From positions 744,001-808,000 of the forward strand of contig JARGXX010000100.1 of NCBI GenBank assembly GCA_030374765.1: DNA of 64,000 nt, in the 5' to 3' direction. Made by a program: the position numbers and the translations under genes. Shown here piece by piece: positions 63,303-64,000 of the stretch. Numbering within the stretch: position 1 is the stretch's first letter; each line of letters begins with the position of its first letter. Source of the stretch: Agarophyton chilense (Eukaryota > Rhodophyta > Florideophyceae > Gracilariales > Gracilariaceae). The notes under the pieces are model-generated. The model was not told where the DNA came from. It worked only from the letters and a program-made list of their open reading frames with translations, and ran no database searches.

Positions 63303-63719
63303 TTATATCGTTACGGGGGGCGAGTTGCGTAGTACAACAATTCGTTTCGGAGGTAGTATCGCCAAAACGTACTTGTCTATGAAAGACGTGCCGAGTATGC
63401 AGCTGGCAGCGAGATTGCTGGCTACCATAAACTGAACCCGGATGGTCAGCGCTCCAAGCTGGACAAGGAGGGGTACGACCCCCAATATGTCCATTCGGTT
63501 GCGAGACGCATCCGTAATGTTATCCACCGACCGGGGTTGCAACTGCCCTCGCCAGTGGGGAGGAAGGTGCCGCTCGTGGATGAGGTTCGGACCCGCGCCA
63601 GTGTCCAGTACACCTGTAAGTGGAAACTTTACCGATCGGTAGAAGCCGACGGAGAAATTCACTTTATAGTGCAAACTGTTTACCAACATTACTGGCGCGG
63701 CCGGATCGGTTTCATCCAA
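63303..63719 (-). CDS. Gypsy-C aspartic protease
   Basis: Retropepsin-like: strand FSVGFYRSVKFPLTGV, active-site loop DTGAGPNLIHE, then the hydrophobic VVPLLVQLGAL and the ILGTSFID flap-side motif typical of Ty3/gypsy proteases. It is followed by reverse transcriptase. Part of a fossil element. Confidence 0.8.
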   Translation of the reverse strand: MDETDPAAPVMLVNSLHYKVNFSVGFYRSVKFPLTGVLDTGAGPNLIHERHLPPHWRGQLQPRSVDNITDASRNRMDILGVVPLLVQLGALTIRVQFMVASNLAASCILGTSFIDKYVLAILPPKRIVVLRNSPPVTI

Positions 63720-64000
63720 AGCGTCTACAGGGCGTCGCTCCGTCAGGTCGGAGGTCGTACCCGTGTATTCCGCTTCTGTGAGGCTTTCCGGCCTAGGAGA
63801 GTCGTGCGCCTCTACACGCTCTCCTCGGCTTTTTCCTGTTCCATAACGGGCTGAGCTGGAGGTAGCTCGCCACTCGTAGCTCGCGGGGGCTCTTTCTGTA
63901 TGAGCATAACCGGCCGGGGTGAGCTAGCGCGGAATGGGGTAGCCCGTGCAGGGTTGCCCGAGCGTACGACAGTAGAGACCCGAGCGGAGCCATTAGTACC

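Larger units (their letters stand above)
56694..64000 (-). mobile_element. Gypsy-C: Ty3/gypsy element with a 2.5-kb antisense unit, right end off-window
   Basis: Minus-strand parts from right to left: protease (63303-63719, DTGAGPNLIHE), reverse transcriptase and RNase H (about 60977-63263), integrase (59771-60955), then a 2.5-kb unit on the opposite strand (57275-60103), a purine tract (57259-57274 read on the minus strand) and the 3' LTR (about 56696-57258). Gag and the 5' LTR lie beyond base 64000. It inserted into Copia-6. It is GC-rich throughout. Its coding parts are long; only a few breaks are evident. Age cannot be set without the second LTR. Confidence 0.9.

Overview
This is repeat-rich eukaryotic nuclear DNA. 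Two host genes have short GT-AG introns (79-153 nt) and TATA-type promoters, and LTR retrotransposons of the copia and Ty3/gypsy types fill most of the space. A red macroalga (florideophyte type) fits the LTR load, the compact introns and the mix of bacterial-like secreted proteins, but this is an inference; no single sequence settles the species.

Three host genes look real. (1) At 12100-13509 a five-exon gene encodes a 337-residue secreted glycoside hydrolase of the GH113-like TIM-barrel type. (2) At 14688-16584 a five-exon gene encodes a 491-residue ionotropic glutamate receptor-like channel. (3) At 47143-49140 an intronless gene encodes a 665-residue secreted beta-propeller protein. The first two share a strand, about 1.2 kb apart. 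Weaker host candidates are a signal-peptide-like ORF cut at 36911 and a Ser/Pro-rich ORF apparently split by a copia element.

Layout. 1-5356: Gypsy-A, minus strand, left part outside the window. 5362-10668: Copia-1, old, with an LTR-like insert. 10669-17872: the first two host genes. 17873-19011: piggyBac-like transposase remnant. 19247-24551: Gypsy-B, a young insertion with 300-bp LTRs and a 5-bp target duplication. 24597-29562: Copia-2, old. 29602-34677: Copia-3, whole, with LTRs that look identical. 36911-37355: Gypsy-A-like LTR fragment. 37792-44220: Copia-4, old, carrying two inverted copies of an 0.88-kb TIR element. 47143-49140: beta-propeller gene. 50263-51860: Copia-5 fragment. 54517-56693: Copia-6, cut by the Gypsy-C LTR. 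56694-64000: Gypsy-C, minus strand, running off the right edge.

The most unusual feature is in Gypsy-C. Between its 3' LTR and its integrase lies a 2.5-kb unit on the opposite strand: four 28-bp tandem repeats, a TATA-like box, a 190-residue ORF and a 605-residue ORF of no family I recognise, the last overlapping the integrase tail in antisense. A diverged relic of the 605-residue protein seems to lie at 52953-53462. Copia-2, -3 and -4 share two further oddities: a Tudor-like module between integrase and reverse transcriptase, and a primer-binding site matching the anticodon arm of initiator tRNA-Met, so that the polyprotein start codon is the complement of the CAU anticodon.
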